Both the position numbers and the translations under genes were made by a program. A model generated the notes under the pieces. The model was given only the letters and a program-made list of their open reading frames with translations, had not been told where the DNA came from and did no database searches. A DNA stretch of 64,000 nt from Sergeia podlipaevii (Eukaryota; Euglenozoa; Kinetoplastea; Trypanosomatida; Trypanosomatidae). This document shows positions 63,068 through 64,000 of the stretch, piece after piece (within the stretch, counting starts at the first letter, position 1; every line of letters starts with the position of its first letter). Where the stretch lies: the NCBI GenBank assembly GCA_030849805.1, contig JASANZ010002219.1, positions 1-64,000 on the forward strand, given 5' to 3'.

Positions 63068-64000
63068 CTATACGCAGTAAGACAGCCGCATTGCCTCACG
63101 ATGGAGATCTGTATTGGGAAAAGGAATAATAAAACGGTCCCCAGCAGAGGCAATAACAGCGCAGCCATCGCTGAGTTTGTCCAGAGAGTCAATTTCGACC
63201 CCAGAAGCATCAAAAAGAATATCAACCTTCTTCCCATCACGCCATTGCAACTCGCGGCCAATGAGAGTCTTAAGGGCAGTCATGTTTTTGTAGGTCAGCC
63301 GCACTGTTACCGTTCGGTAAATACACTCATACTGGTCGCCTTCATACACGCCATTTTCGTAGACCTTGATGTGGATCATCTTGCTGAGGCCTCCCTTGGG
63401 TGTGGTGATAGTGGCTGCGCTAGGAGACTTCGACAGCTGTGCAGCAGGTGCTGTGCGCGAATCAGCAGCATTGGGTTTAGCCTTTGTAATTGGGGTGCGC
63501 ACACTTGGTGTCTTCGCATGTTCCTGCACATTCATTGCTGCTGCTACCACTGGCTGCTGTTGCTCCGCTTGAGGTGGCGCCTTTTGAGATGGCTGCACAA
63601 CAGATTTAGACGATGGTGTGGCTGGTCGTGCGTTCACGGTAGGAGCAGCGTTCAAAGCTAGAGTCGATGAGCTTACACGTACTGCAAAAGAACCGCCTGA
63701 CGGTGTGGTAGTCACGGAACGGCCAGTAGTGACAACCAGCTTCATGTCATCTTGCACCGCCTCAGCCCACATTATCTCACGTCCATCTTCTGTGAAGAGA
63801 CGTTCCGCCTGCAAGCCCAGTGCGGTCCAGTTCAGAACCCTTGTGAAGACGCTGAGCATAACGTCCAGAGAGTTCACACTAGCCTTCAGCGTGACAGGAT
63901 GGAACTCAAGCGCACCGCTATGATCAGGAGGGCACCCTGCTACAAGGCACTTTCGAGTCGCCAACAGCGGGCTTCCTGGTGCTGCGTACCGTGGGATGTC
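63068..64000 (-). CDS. Doublecortin-domain protein, 5' end outside the window
   Basis: The minus-strand frame is open to the right edge; no ATG start lies inside, so at least the first residues are missing. The C-terminal domain (last ~105 residues) reads MIHIKVYENGVYEGDQ, TVRLTYKNMTALKTLIGRE, KKVDILFDASGVEIDSL and GCAVIASAGDRFI, matching the doublecortin fold (basic NG start, strand with dG, final G-x-x-F). A weaker copy sits near the N-terminal end (LDVMLSVFTRVLNW, RLFTEDGREI). The linker is Pro/Ala/Thr-rich. Doublecortin domains bind or stabilise microtubules, so a flagellar or subpellicular location is plausible. Confidence 0.8.
   Translation of the reverse strand, partial: DIPRYAAPGSPLLATRKCLVAGCPPDHSGALEFHPVTLKASVNSLDVMLSVFTRVLNWTALGLQAERLFTEDGREIMWAEAVQDDMKLVVTTGRSVTTTPSGGSFAVRVSSSTLALNAAPTVNARPATPSSKSVVQPSQKAPPQAEQQQPVVAAAMNVQEHAKTPSVRTPITKAKPNAADSRTAPAAQLSKSPSAATITTPKGGLSKMIHIKVYENGVYEGDQYECIYRTVTVRLTYKNMTALKTLIGRELQWRDGKKVDILFDASGVEIDSLDKLSDGCAVIASAGDRFIIPFPNTDLHREAMRLSYCV

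Noticed and set aside
1..64000. tRNA, rRNA or CRISPR arrays
   Set aside because: I saw no cloverleaf, rRNA-like or spaced-repeat pattern by eye. Small snoRNA genes cannot be excluded without a covariance search.

Overview
This window looks like a piece of a trypanosomatid (kinetoplastid) nuclear genome. Every gene I accept lies on the minus strand. Coding regions are uninterrupted, with one exception, and are separated by A/T-rich spacers full of homopolymers and microsatellites. Several genes have a pyrimidine tract and an AG just upstream of the start codon, as expected for spliced-leader trans-splicing. The one interrupted gene is a poly(A) polymerase with a GT-AG intron, and that gene is one of the very few known to be cis-spliced in trypanosomatids. 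Other lineage-typical content includes an IAG-type nucleoside hydrolase, a FYVE-like/PDE phosphodiesterase C, an IFT56/TTC26 protein and a TATE/VIPER-like tyrosine recombinase. I cannot name the genus from sequence alone.

Layout, left to right; transcription would run right to left as one polycistronic unit. Positions 1-1200 carry a GC-rich mobile-element remnant: a tyrosine recombinase and the start of a second frame that leaves the window. About 1200-2360 is non-coding sequence of unusual composition with a GC hairpin. From 3.4 to 17.3 kb lie a START-domain protein, ribosomal protein eS19, two unknown proteins, a single-RRM RNA-binding protein, a PHO80-like cyclin, an LRR/coiled-coil protein, a nucleoside hydrolase and an unknown membrane protein. 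From 18 to 30 kb lie a mitoferrin-like carrier, a trypsin-fold protease, TTC26, a small membrane protein, a divergent actin-like protein, a second START protein, a WEE1-like kinase and a beta-helix protein, plus two small uncertain loci. From 30 to 51 kb lie a large probable mitochondrial protein, a Q/P-rich protein, phosphodiesterase C, a NEK kinase, an RTEL1-like helicase, condensin CAP-G and an armadillo protein resembling RSPH14. From 52 to 64 kb lie a 1539-residue membrane-anchored SAM/helical-repeat/caspase-fold-like protein, a small Cys-rich membrane protein, a coiled-coil protein, the intron-containing poly(A) polymerase and a doublecortin-domain protein cut by the right edge.

The genes do not form a functional operon; neighbours on a trypanosomatid transcription unit are usually unrelated. 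Recurrent themes are the cell cycle and chromosomes (cyclin, WEE1-like, NEK, CAP-G, RTEL1) and the flagellum or microtubules (TTC26, RSPH14-like, doublecortin and perhaps the LRR protein). The most novel item is the SAM/helical-repeat/caspase-like protein at 51934-56553. Next are two small loci (19443-19614 and 18060-18161) with good splice signals but broken or very short reading frames.
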